DNA from: Humibacter albus DSM 18994
GTDB taxonomy: Bacteria; Actinomycetota; Actinomycetes; Actinomycetales; Microbacteriaceae
NCBI RefSeq assembly: GCF_000421825.1
Contig: NZ_ATXT01000015.1
Span: 248,001-312,000 of the forward strand
Reading direction: 5' to 3'
DNA: 64,000 nt
The notes below the pieces were generated by a model. That model saw only the letters and a list, made by a program, of their open reading frames with translations, searched no databases and was not told the DNA's origin. A program made the translations under genes and the position numbers. Of this stretch, positions 27,367-35,666 are shown piece by piece (within the stretch, counting starts at the first letter, position 1; every line of letters begins with the position of its first letter).

Positions 27367-28449
27367 GTGACCGGCGACCGATCGAACGCACGAGCGGTCG
27401 CGTTCTACTTGCCGCAGTTCCATCCCATTCCCGAGAACGACCGTTGGTGGGGGCCGGGCTTCACCGAATGGACGAACGCGGCAAAGGCTCGGCCCCTCTT
27501 CCGCGGGCATCGGCAGCCTCACCTTCCAGCCGACCTCGGCTTCTACGACCTCAGACTTCCCGAGTCCCGGCAGGCGCAGAGCGACCTCGCGCAGGAGTTC
27601 GGCGTCGAGGCGTTCTGCTATTGGCACTACTGGTTCGGTGCGGGTTCGCGGATCCTCGAGCGTCCGTTCTCCGAGGTGATCTCTCGCGGCGAGCCCGGGA
27701 TCTCGTTCTGCCTGGGTTGGGCGAATCAGACCTGGACGGGAATCTGGCACGGCGCCGCCGATCGCATCCTTCTGCAGCAGACCTATCCCGGACCGGAGGA
27801 CGATCAGGCTCACTTCGACACGATCGTCGACGCGTTCCGCGACGAACGCTACCTGCGCGTCAACGGACGTCCCGTGTTCTACGTGTTCCGTCCGGAGGAG
27901 CTTCCCGACGCCTCCGCCTTCGTCGACCGCTGGCAGAGCATGGCCCGCGCCGCCGGCCTCGGCGGTCTCTATCTCGTCGCCGAGATCAGCGACCTGCTCG
28001 GCCGCGGGCCGCGCTACACGCGTGTCGCCGAAGACGGCTTCGATGCCGGAGTGTACGTGCGTCTTCCAGCACGGCGCACGAGGACCGACGTGCTGCGCAT
28101 GCGTGCGCGGCGCAAGCTGGGCGGTCCCGAAGCGTATCCGTACTCGACGGATCCGACGTTGTGGGACCCGGTGAGAGCGAATCCGCGGCTCCAGCCCAGC
28201 CTCTACCCGAACTGGGACAACACGCCGCGAGCCGGTTCCCGGGGCCTCGTGCTCACCGGATCCTCCCCGGACGCCTTCGCGGCGAACGTGGCCACCGCGA
28301 CGGACACGCTCCGCGATCGCCCGGAGCAGGAACGGCTGCTCTGGATCAAGTCGTGGAACGAGTGGGCGGAAGGGAACTATCTCGAACCGGATCTCGAGCA
28401 CGGCCGAGCATGGCTTCGCACGCTGCGCGACGGACTGACCGCGCGATGA
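27367..28449 (+). CDS. WbsX-type glycan enzyme (GH99-like fold)
   Basis: 360 residues. The N-terminus AVAFYLPQFHPIPENDRWWG is the signature of the WbsX family, often annotated as glycosyltransferase WbsX or GH99-like domain proteins in O-antigen and EPS loci. Further hallmarks are FTEWTNAAKARPLFRGH, YWHYWFG and the C-terminal WIKSWNEWAEGNYLEPD. The GTG start at 27367 follows a -10 hexamer by 7 nt; the frame is open much further upstream, but that part has no family similarity. It overlaps the next gene by ATGA. Confidence 0.8.
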   Translation: MTGDRSNARAVAFYLPQFHPIPENDRWWGPGFTEWTNAAKARPLFRGHRQPHLPADLGFYDLRLPESRQAQSDLAQEFGVEAFCYWHYWFGAGSRILERPFSEVISRGEPGISFCLGWANQTWTGIWHGAADRILLQQTYPGPEDDQAHFDTIVDAFRDERYLRVNGRPVFYVFRPEELPDASAFVDRWQSMARAAGLGGLYLVAEISDLLGRGPRYTRVAEDGFDAGVYVRLPARRTRTDVLRMRARRKLGGPEAYPYSTDPTLWDPVRANPRLQPSLYPNWDNTPRAGSRGLVLTGSSPDAFAANVATATDTLRDRPEQERLLWIKSWNEWAEGNYLEPDLEHGRAWLRTLRDGLTAR

Positions 28450-29498
28450 CCGATCAGGGGCGCCCGTTGCGCATCGCGATGATCTCGTACTACCTGCCCA
28501 GCGGCAGCAAGATCGGCGTCGGATATCAGGTGCACGAGCTCGCCACCGAACTCGTGCGACGCGGCCATCACGTTGACGTCTTCAGCGAGTGCCCGCCCGT
28601 CGAGGGCGCCGTTTACGGCCACCATCGCATCCACTTGTCGGGGCGGATGCGCACCTTCCGCTTCGCTCTCGAGCTGCGCAAAGTCGACTTCTCGTCCTAC
28701 GACGTGGTGCACGCGCACGGCGACGACTACTGGCTCTGGCGTCGGCGCGCGGCGCGGCACATCCGCACGATCCACGGCTCCTGCTTCGAAGAGGCGATCC
28801 ACATCAAAGGGTTCGGCGAGAAGCTGCGGATGCTCGCCCTCGGCTTCAGCGAGATGCTGGCCAGCGTCGTCGCCGACGAGACTGTCGTGGTCTCGCCGCG
28901 CACACGCCGGTGGACGCCTTGGGTGCGGCGTGTTATTCCGAACGGTGTCGACACCGGCCGATTCCGGCCGGACGACGCGCAACGGGCGTCGTCGCCCACA
29001 CTGCTGTTCGTCGGCACCTGGCACAACCGCAAGCGCGGCGCGGACCTTGCGCGAGCGTTCCAGCGCGACGTGCTGCCGACCGTTCCCGATGCGCGGCTCG
29101 AGATGGTGTGCCGAGACGCTCCCGCCGACCCTGGCCCCGGCATCCACGTGCTCGGAGAGCTCACCGATGCGCAACTCGTCGAGGCGTACCAGCGGGCCTG
29201 GGCGTTCTGTCTGCCCTCGGATTATGAGGGGTTCGGAATCCCGTACGCCGAGGCCATGGCCTGCGGTCTCCCCGTTGTCGCCACCCCGAATGTCGGCGCG
29301 CGTTACGTCACGGACGACGGCCACGCGGGCGTACTCGCGCCGCTCGAACGGATCGGCGTCGCTCTTGGAGAGGTGCTGTCCGACACCGACAAGCGGTCGG
29401 AGCTGAGCCGGCTCGGCTCTGAGCGCGCACGACTGTTCTCCCTCGACCGAGTCGTCAGCGAGTACGAGAGCCTCTACCGCCGCGAGCCGGACGCCTGA
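28446..29498 (+). CDS. GT4 glycosyltransferase
   Basis: 350 residues starting at ATG 28446, coupled to the WbsX-like gene. The N-terminal domain has IAMISYYLPSGSKIGVGYQVHELATELVRRGHHV. The donor domain has FVGTWHNRKRGADLARAF and PSDYEGFGIPYAEAMACGLPVVA (EX7E). The in-frame open stretch upstream through WbsX is a shadow in another phase. It probably acts on the same glycan as the WbsX-like enzyme. Confidence 0.85.
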   Translation: MTDQGRPLRIAMISYYLPSGSKIGVGYQVHELATELVRRGHHVDVFSECPPVEGAVYGHHRIHLSGRMRTFRFALELRKVDFSSYDVVHAHGDDYWLWRRRAARHIRTIHGSCFEEAIHIKGFGEKLRMLALGFSEMLASVVADETVVVSPRTRRWTPWVRRVIPNGVDTGRFRPDDAQRASSPTLLFVGTWHNRKRGADLARAFQRDVLPTVPDARLEMVCRDAPADPGPGIHVLGELTDAQLVEAYQRAWAFCLPSDYEGFGIPYAEAMACGLPVVATPNVGARYVTDDGHAGVLAPLERIGVALGEVLSDTDKRSELSRLGSERARLFSLDRVVSEYESLYRREPDA

Positions 29499-29553
29499 GC
29501 GTCGCCGCGCGGCCGTCGAGCGTCGCGGAGCGTGCTGCGGAAGCCGTGCTTCC

Positions 29554-29559
29554 TAGAAT
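29554..29559 (+). promoter_or_regulatory. -10 element of the leaderless acpS promoter
   Basis: TAGAAT, then 7 nt, then ATG 29567. It is the best-scoring example of the leaderless pattern in the window. Confidence 0.6.
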
Positions 29560-29566
29560 GGGTTCG

Positions 29567-29947
29567 ATGCGCGTGGGAGTGGACATCCAGCCCGTGGTCG
29601 ATGTGGCTCGTTCGCTCGACCGGTTCGGCGATCGCTATCGTTCTCGGTTGTTCACGGAACGCGAGGTGGAAGACAGCGGAGGCTGGGGCGCCGATCCGAC
29701 GGCCGCGGCACCGAGCCTGGCCGCCCGATTCGCCGCGAAGGAAGCCGCCTTCAAGGTGCTGAGGGTGCACGATCTCGTACCCGGCTGGAAAGACGTGGAA
29801 CTGGTGCGGGAAGCAGGCGGCTGGCCCACGCTGCACCTGCACGGCGTCGCCGCTCAGCTCGCCGCCGAGGCGGGTCTTCGGGAGTTCCAGGTGTCCATCA
29901 GCCACAGCGAGGACGCCGCGGTGGCGGTCGTCATCGCCGAAACCTGA
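29567..29947 (+). CDS. acpS: Holo-ACP synthase-like 4'-phosphopantetheinyl transferase
   Basis: It transfers the 4'-phosphopantetheine arm of CoA to a serine of a carrier protein. The 126-residue protein has both AcpS signatures: GVDIQPVVDVARS (metal-binding Asp6) and RFAAKEAAFKVL (Lys58-Glu59). The start is set at ATG 29567 by a TAGAAT -10 element 7 nt upstream; ATG 29558 is also in frame. A carrier protein gene lies 1.4 kb downstream with an ATP-grasp gene between, so this enzyme is probably dedicated to that carrier, though it could also serve as the housekeeping AcpS. Confidence 0.88.
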   Translation: MRVGVDIQPVVDVARSLDRFGDRYRSRLFTEREVEDSGGWGADPTAAAPSLAARFAAKEAAFKVLRVHDLVPGWKDVELVREAGGWPTLHLHGVAAQLAAEAGLREFQVSISHSEDAAVAVVIAET

Positions 29948-29991
29948 CCGCATCGGGCGACGGCCCTGTTCGGGACGAGCAGCGCAACGGG

Positions 29992-29997
29992 CAAGAT
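29992..29997 (+). promoter_or_regulatory. Possible -10 element for the first ATP-grasp gene
   Basis: CAAGAT, 7 nt, then ATG 30005. It has the same spacing as other leaderless starts here, but the hexamer is non-consensus. Confidence 0.35.
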
Positions 29998-30004
29998 GGT
30001 CAGG

Positions 30005-31327
30005 ATGAACTCCTTCGATGCCCCTGCACGGATGCCTCGACTCGCGTACGTCTACCATCCACTGTCGTTCGCGCCCCTGTCGATCAGGGATGCGGCCGCC
30101 GGCGTGTGCGAGCTGGTCTGGATCGTCGACACGTCCGATCCGGATGCCGCCTCGATGCAACGGCTGTTGCGCAGACTCGGGACTGTCATCGATGCGAACG
30201 GCCGGTCCGTCGGCGAGGTCGCATCCGAGGTACGCACCCTCGGAGTCGACGGCGTGGTCTCGCTGCACGACGCCGATCTCGTGTGGACCGCACGGCTCGC
30301 CGAGGCTCTCGATCTGCCGTTCCACAGCGTCGACACCGCAGTCAAGCTCACCGACAAGCACGCGCAGCGTTCGGCGTTCGCGGCCGCAGGGCTCATCGTT
30401 CCTCAGTTCCGCGTCATACCGCCCGACGCTGAGGCGGCCGAGGTGACTCGTGCGGGAACGGGCTTCGCTTATCCCGCCGTGCTCAAGCCTCGTGAGGGAC
30501 AGTCCAGCCGCGACACGCTGCCGATCGCGTCACTGCAGGAGCTCGAGGCGACCGTCGCCGAGCTGCGATCCAGGCAGGAGTCGCGGGAGGAATACATCCT
30601 CGAGTCGTTCGTGCCCGACCCGTCGTCTCCGTTGGGCGGCGAAGGCTTCGCCCCGTTCGTCTCGGTCGAGAGCGTTGTCGAGCACGGCCGCGTCACTCAT
30701 GCCGCGATCAGTTCGCGCACGCCGTTCCGCTGGCCGTTCCGCGAAACGGGATACTGCACTCCCACCGCCATCGAGCCCGACCTGCAACGCGAGATTTTGC
30801 GCGTCGCGGGTGTGGCAGCGCGCGCGCTGGGAATCACCATCGGATGTCTTCACACCGAGATCAAGCTCACCGACGAGGGACCTGTGGTCATCGAGGTCAA
30901 TGGACGCCCCGGCGGCGGGATGTCCGAGATGCTGGAGCGCGCGACAGGAGGTTTCAGCATTCTGCGCACTGCGCTGCGTCTGGCCGTCGGCGATCCCGTC
31001 GAGCTCGACGGACCGGTTCCGACCGACCGTATCGGCTACCTCTTGTACGTCTTTCCCGCCACCGACGTCGAGTGGATCGACACGGTCGACGGGCTCTCCG
31101 ATCTGTCCGCTGTGAACGGAGTCGATGAGATCGTGCTCGTGCGCGGGCCCGGGCAGCACATCGACTGGCGCGAGGGATCCGAAGCACACGTCTTCCACAT
31201 GACCGGCACCGTTGGCGACTTCGACGAACTTCGCGATCTGATCGCCTCCACGACTACCCTGGTGCACATTGACGGGCATGATGGAGATGAGCAATCCTCG
31301 CCACAGCTCACCGAAACGCAGGACTGA
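30005..31327 (+). CDS. ATP-grasp ligase 1 of the carrier-protein module
   Basis: 440 residues. ATP-grasp enzymes join a carboxylate to an amine (or thiol) through an acyl phosphate. Seen here: a preATP-grasp domain starting PRLAYVYHPLSF, the nucleotide-binding lysine in VLKPREGQSSRD (about 159), FRETGY, and the metal-binding end IKLTDEGPVVIEVNGRPGGG (Glu at about 297). ATG 30005 is preferred because it follows a -10-like hexamer; ATG 29996 is also in frame. The carrier-protein gene begins 11 bp after its stop, so the two are co-transcribed. It is the most divergent of the four paralogues. Confidence 0.85.
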   Translation: MNSFDAPARMPRLAYVYHPLSFAPLSIRDAAAGVCELVWIVDTSDPDAASMQRLLRRLGTVIDANGRSVGEVASEVRTLGVDGVVSLHDADLVWTARLAEALDLPFHSVDTAVKLTDKHAQRSAFAAAGLIVPQFRVIPPDAEAAEVTRAGTGFAYPAVLKPREGQSSRDTLPIASLQELEATVAELRSRQESREEYILESFVPDPSSPLGGEGFAPFVSVESVVEHGRVTHAAISSRTPFRWPFRETGYCTPTAIEPDLQREILRVAGVAARALGITIGCLHTEIKLTDEGPVVIEVNGRPGGGMSEMLERATGGFSILRTALRLAVGDPVELDGPVPTDRIGYLLYVFPATDVEWIDTVDGLSDLSAVNGVDEIVLVRGPGQHIDWREGSEAHVFHMTGTVGDFDELRDLIASTTTLVHIDGHDGDEQSSPQLTETQD

Positions 31328-31338
31328 AGGAGTTCTCC

Positions 31339-31596
31339 ATGCCCTCGACGACCGACACCATCCGCGAAGTACTCAATGACGTCGCGCGGCTGACGGCAGA
31401 CGCCACCACGTTCGGGGAGAACGACGATCTCTATCAGCGCGGGCTGACATCCCACGCCACCGTGAACGTGCTCATGGGCATCGAGGATGCCTTCGACATC
31501 GAGCTGCCCGACACCCTGCTGCGGCGCGACACCTTTTCGAGCATCGCGGCACTTCGCGACGCCGTGCTGTCGTGCGGGGTCGAGGAGACCGCTTAG
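31339..31596 (+). CDS. Acyl carrier protein-like protein
   Basis: This 85-residue acidic four-helix carrier protein has the phosphopantetheine site in RGLTSHATVNVLMGIEDAF. Ser38 occupies the place of the DSL serine, with LTS instead of DSL. LTS-type carriers sit beside amino acid:[carrier protein] ligases in other bacteria, and such a ligase is encoded 70 bp away on the other strand. It has a good GAAGGAG ribosome site. The expected role is to hold an amino acid as a thioester. Confidence 0.88.
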   Translation: MPSTTDTIREVLNDVARLTADATTFGENDDLYQRGLTSHATVNVLMGIEDAFDIELPDTLLRRDTFSSIAALRDAVLSCGVEETA

Positions 31597-31631
31597 CGAA
31601 ATGCGCGAACCGTCGGCGAACGAACGCGCTC

Positions 31632-31653
31632 TGGGGCGCCCGTAGGCACCCCA
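31632..31653. terminator. Possible bidirectional terminator
   Basis: TGGGG...CCCCA with an inner GCC/GGC forms a short hairpin between the convergent carrier-protein and ligase genes. Confidence 0.4.
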
Positions 31654-31667
31654 TCGGACGGAAGACC

Positions 31668-32612
31668 TCAGTCGGCGATGGCGAGGGCGGAGCGCACCTG
31701 CTGCGGCCACGCGCCCAGATCGAAGCCGTGACGCCGCGCGAGCGCGAGCACGATGCGGTCCATACCGTACGCGGAGCACGCGCTGTGCGCCGTCGAGCCG
31801 TCAGGCGCTGAGAGCGTGAATTCGTCGCCGAAGTGCGTGTCGTGATAGTTCGCTGAGCCGATCGCGGTCTCGGTGCCGCGATAGACCTCAGTGACCAGCT
31901 CGAACTTCGCCTGCGCAGCGAGCTGGTTGTTGGCCAGCACGACGCCGCCGCGGCCGAAGAACGGGTCATTCGCGGCGACGATCTCCACATCCAGGCCCAG
32001 CGACTCGAAGATGCCCTTCGAGATGTCGAGCGACGTCGACCGATGCGCCTTCGCCTGCTCTTCGGTGCCGAGGCGCACGTACTCGCGCATGCGGAAGGTG
32101 ACGAACCGCATGGGGTCGTCCGAGGGCTCGTGGCGGAAGCAGTCGCCGGTGAGCTCGTAGATGGCAGCATCGTCCACCGTGCTGTTCTCGAGCCACGCGT
32201 ACAGCGGATGACACGCCGCGGAGGTGAGCGCAAGACCGGTGGGAGCGAGGCTCGCCTGCCAGTCCTCCCTTGCGTCGTAGATCTCGATCAGGCGCCGGAA
32301 GTCCTTTTGATCGCCGAGGAACGAGTTGATCGTGCCGAGCAGCTGGGGGAACGACGCGACGTAGTCCGTCTGTTCGAGCATGCGTGCCGAGAACACGTGC
32401 GGAAACTGAACCGGGGTCACGCCGGCCGTGTATTCCTGTCGGGTGATGCGCGCAATGAACGCGGAGAGCCCGTCGTAGACGGCGACGGGTGCGGGCCCGA
32501 GACCGGGCAGCGCCGTCGACCGCGAGGTGAGCAGCCAGCCGTGCCCGATCAGTTCTTCTCGGAACGTTCGACGCTGCTGGTCGAGTTCTGATGGATCAAT
32601 GGTGGTCGTCAT
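31668..32612 (-). CDS. Amino acid:[carrier protein] ligase (truncated class II synthetase)
   Basis: 314 residues. It activates an amino acid with ATP and loads it on a carrier protein instead of tRNA. The class II catalytic core is present: motif 2 CFRHEPSDDPMRFVTFRMREYVRLG and motif 3 CSAYGMDRIVLALARRHG. The zinc ligands of the characterised Bradyrhizobium enzymes (Cys/Glu/Cys) have clear counterparts at Cys134, Glu177 and Cys279. The N-terminal tRNA-binding coiled coil of seryl-tRNA synthetase is absent. A GGGGAG ribosome site precedes the ATG. It converges with the carrier protein gene. Known relatives use glycine or alanine; the substrate here is not determined. Confidence 0.87.
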   Translation of the reverse strand: MTTTIDPSELDQQRRTFREELIGHGWLLTSRSTALPGLGPAPVAVYDGLSAFIARITRQEYTAGVTPVQFPHVFSARMLEQTDYVASFPQLLGTINSFLGDQKDFRRLIEIYDAREDWQASLAPTGLALTSAACHPLYAWLENSTVDDAAIYELTGDCFRHEPSDDPMRFVTFRMREYVRLGTEEQAKAHRSTSLDISKGIFESLGLDVEIVAANDPFFGRGGVVLANNQLAAQAKFELVTEVYRGTETAIGSANYHDTHFGDEFTLSAPDGSTAHSACSAYGMDRIVLALARRHGFDLGAWPQQVRSALAIAD

Positions 32613-32884
32613 CGCTCCCCTTCGTGGGCTGGCCGATCACGATCATCCTCCCATCTACTAGACCTCCATGCTGTCCCCGGGGGAACATCCGTGAGGAATG
32701 GCGCTCGCATTGTGCGCCCAACAGGGGCGCGACAGGCCCCTCGCGCGTTGACGGATGAGATCATGGCCGGATGGACGACAAGGCCGCGGATGCCTCCGTC
32801 GGTTCGAGGACAGGCGTCCCGCCGTCCGACCCACCGGCGAGCAGTGCCCGCGTGACAGCCGAGGGCACGAGAAGGGACTTGTCT

Positions 32885-34159
32885 ATGCGAAGCGACCGCA
32901 CGAGGAGCGAACTCCCGCGCCTCGCGTTCATCTACAGCGGATGGAACTCCGAGGACCCGCCGCTCCTGCTTGCAGAGGCCGCGGAGGGTGTGGCGTCCCT
33001 TCTGTGGGTGCTCCCCGACGCTCGCGAACTGCCGCGCGCTGTGCTGCGCATGCTGCGCGGTCTCGGCGATGTCGTGGACGTGACCGGGCTTCGAGGTGAG
33101 GCCGCGGCCGAGGTGATACGACAGCACGCTCCAACGGGGCTCGTGTGCTGCAACGACAGCTATCTCGTCTGGGCGGCCGACGTGGCGCACGCGCTCGGCT
33201 CACGATTCTTCACGCCGGAGACGGCGATCCGCCTCACCGACAAGCTCGCGCAGCGGCGTGCACTGCGCGACCACGGGCTGCCCACGCCTGATTTCTGGGA
33301 CGCGGATGAACTCGTGGACGACGCTGTGATCGACTCCATCGCCCACAGGGCGGGCTTTCCGCTGGTGCTCAAACCTCGGCAGGGACGCTCCAGTCAAGAC
33401 ATCGAGGCTCTGCGATCGCCCGACGAGCTCCGCGCCGCGCTGCCATCGATCGAGCCGGGACGGATGCTCATCGAAGGGTTCATTCCCGATCCGTCCGGCG
33501 CGTCGCAAAGCGCAGGAAGCGCGCCGTACGTCTCCGTCGAGGTCATCGCCAGCGATGGCGTCATCAGCGTTCTGGGCGTGACCGGACGCCCTCCGCTCGC
33601 ACCACCGTTCCGCGAGACGGGATGCGTGTTCCCGGCCAACCTGTCGCAGCGGGCGCGCGACGACGCGATCGCGGCAGCCGTCACAGCGACGCGCGCACTC
33701 GGCGTCGAAACCGGCCCTCTTCACATCGAAGTGAAGTCGACGGACACCGGACCCGTCGTGATCGAGGCCAACGGCGTGACGGGAGGCGGGGCGATCCGCG
33801 ACCTGATACAGCACGGGCTCGGTGTGGACGTGCTGCAATTGGCAATGCGTCTCGCGGTGGGCGAGCACATCGTCTTCGAGGAGCCACCGAGCCCTGACGA
33901 GGTGGGCTTCTTCTTCGAGATGCAGCCGAACAAGGACGCGCGACGGATCGTCTCCGTGGACGGGCTCGACGATGTGGCACGCATTCCCGGTGTCGAGCGG
34001 GTCATTCCGGGCTTGCGCGCGGGAGATGAGTGCAGCTGGCGAGCGGGTACGACCGGGTTCATCGCCGCGGTCTTCGGAGCGGCACCGGATCACGCGGCCG
34101 CGAATCGCGTTCGCGAGCAGTTCTACGATCGGATGTCTGTCACGACGACGAACGCCTGA
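32885..34159 (+). CDS. ATP-grasp ligase 2
   Basis: 424 residues from ATG 32885, chosen because AAGGGAC lies 8 nt upstream and the length matches ligase 4; an in-frame ATG at 32771 would add 38 residues without family similarity. Key features are LPRLAFIYSGW at the start, VLKPRQGRSSQD (Lys163), RETGCVFPA, and STDTGPVVIEANGVTGGG (Glu294). Residues in the first 70 are identical to ligase 4 over a 44-residue run, so the two arose by recent duplication or conversion. Confidence 0.83.
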   Translation: MRSDRTRSELPRLAFIYSGWNSEDPPLLLAEAAEGVASLLWVLPDARELPRAVLRMLRGLGDVVDVTGLRGEAAAEVIRQHAPTGLVCCNDSYLVWAADVAHALGSRFFTPETAIRLTDKLAQRRALRDHGLPTPDFWDADELVDDAVIDSIAHRAGFPLVLKPRQGRSSQDIEALRSPDELRAALPSIEPGRMLIEGFIPDPSGASQSAGSAPYVSVEVIASDGVISVLGVTGRPPLAPPFRETGCVFPANLSQRARDDAIAAAVTATRALGVETGPLHIEVKSTDTGPVVIEANGVTGGGAIRDLIQHGLGVDVLQLAMRLAVGEHIVFEEPPSPDEVGFFFEMQPNKDARRIVSVDGLDDVARIPGVERVIPGLRAGDECSWRAGTTGFIAAVFGAAPDHAAANRVREQFYDRMSVTTTNA

Positions 34160-34316
34160 ATCGACGGCTCGTCGTCGCAGCGTCTCACTGCGACGGGTCG
34201 GCAGTGTACGGCATGATCTAACGTGAGAGTCCCGAACAGCCACGATCGCGGCCGAGCGCCGTGGAATGGCACGTTGCGTGACCCGAGCATCATCGATCGC
34301 GTGGAAGGGGCTCCGG

Positions 34317-35663
34317 ATGAGCGTGACCGACGGTCAGTCGAGTGGCCGAGAGACGGCGCGCCCTCCGGCAACGAGCGCAGTGGGTGAAGCGGTCGAAGAC
34401 CGCGCGCTGCCCCTGCTGGCGCTCGTTTACGGCTCTCTCTCATTGGAGCAGCCGCTGCAACGCCTGGCGGAAGCATCGCAAGGGGTCTGTCGGCTTCTCT
34501 GGGTGCTCCCGTTCGATCGCAAGGACTCGCGCTCTGCCCTCCGCTTGCTACGAGCCGAGGGTGAGATTCGTGGCGACGTCGTCAATGCCTCTGCGCTGTC
34601 GCCAGCGGAGGCGGCCGACGCCGTACACGAGTACCACCCCGACGGCATCGCCTGCTTCATCGACGAGACCATCGCCTGGACCGCCGATGTGGCGCAGCGC
34701 CTGGGCCTGCCCTTCCACAGCCCTGAGGCGGCCGATCGCCTGACCGACAAGCTGCAGCAGCGTCTCGCCCTCACTCAGCACGGGTTGCGGACGCCCGCGT
34801 TCTGGGACGCCGATGCTCTCACCGACGACGACGCACTCGCCGATGTCGGCCGATCGGCAGGGTATCCCGTCGTGCTCAAACCCCGGCGCGGCACCTCGAG
34901 CCAAGACACGGAAGCGATCGCATCGGAGAGCGATCTCCGTGCCGCGGTGGCGGCGCGAGTGCCGGGACGGATGCTCGTCGAGAGCTTCATTCCCGACCCG
35001 ACGGTTCCGTGCACGGGTCGCGGCAGCGCGCCCTACGTGTCGGTGGAGGTTCTGGTCAGTGCCGGCACGGCGAGCGTGCTTGGCGTGACCGGACGTACGC
35101 CGCTCGCCGAGCCGTTCCGCGAGACCGGCCAGTACTTCCCGGCAGACACGACGGCCGAGGCGGCGGAGGCATTCGCCGAGGCGGCGACGGCGGCGGCGGA
35201 GGCGCTCGGCATCACCACGGGAGTGCTGCACGTCGAGGTGAAGTGTACCGACCTCGGTCCCGTGGTCATCGAGGTGAACGGCCGACCGGGCGGAGGAAGC
35301 ACCGGCGACTTCATGAAGCGGGCTCATGGCATCGACCTCATCACGCTGGCCATGCGCGTGGCGCTCGGCGAACGGATCGCCTACGAGAGCCTCCCGTTGC
35401 CGTCCGAGGTGCTCTTCCGACTCGACATCCAGCCGGATGCGCGCCTTCGGCGGATCACGGCGATCGACGGGCTCGACGAGGTGCTTCGGATTCCCGGGGT
35501 CGAACAGGTCACCCCGGACCTGAGCGTGGGAGACGCGTTCTCCTGGCGCAAGGGAACCTTCTCCCGCGTCGCCGTGGTGACGGGAGCAGCACCGGACCAC
35601 GACTCTGCGCAGCGCATCCGCACCGAGGTGCTGTCCACCATCAAGATCGAGGGAACGGAGTAA
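34317..35663 (+). CDS. ATP-grasp ligase 3
   Basis: 448 residues from ATG 34317, which has GGAAGGGG 8 nt upstream; the frame opens at 34266 without a ribosome site. Features are LPLLALVYGSLSLEQPL at the domain start, VLKPRRGTSSQD for nucleotide binding, FRETGQYFP, and CTDLGPVVIEVNGRPGGG for metal binding. It ends in an RGD-free, slightly acidic tail. It is followed by ligase 4 after 3 bp, so the pair is one transcript. The NGRPGGG end matches ligase 1, while ligases 2 and 4 have NGV-GGG; this suggests two functional subtypes. Confidence 0.83.
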   Translation: MSVTDGQSSGRETARPPATSAVGEAVEDRALPLLALVYGSLSLEQPLQRLAEASQGVCRLLWVLPFDRKDSRSALRLLRAEGEIRGDVVNASALSPAEAADAVHEYHPDGIACFIDETIAWTADVAQRLGLPFHSPEAADRLTDKLQQRLALTQHGLRTPAFWDADALTDDDALADVGRSAGYPVVLKPRRGTSSQDTEAIASESDLRAAVAARVPGRMLVESFIPDPTVPCTGRGSAPYVSVEVLVSAGTASVLGVTGRTPLAEPFRETGQYFPADTTAEAAEAFAEAATAAAEALGITTGVLHVEVKCTDLGPVVIEVNGRPGGGSTGDFMKRAHGIDLITLAMRVALGERIAYESLPLPSEVLFRLDIQPDARLRRITAIDGLDEVLRIPGVEQVTPDLSVGDAFSWRKGTFSRVAVVTGAAPDHDSAQRIRTEVLSTIKIEGTE

Positions 35664-35666
35664 CAC

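Noticed and set aside
26577-28445. N-terminal 623 codons of the long plus-strand frame that ends with the GT4 at 28446
   Set aside because: They overlap the WbsX-like gene in another phase and show no glycosyltransferase similarity. The GT4 domain starts at ATG 28446, coupled by ATGA.
31668-32612. Seryl-tRNA synthetase
   Set aside because: It is too short and lacks the N-terminal tRNA-binding coiled coil. The zinc ligands and adjacent carrier protein fit an aa:CP ligase.
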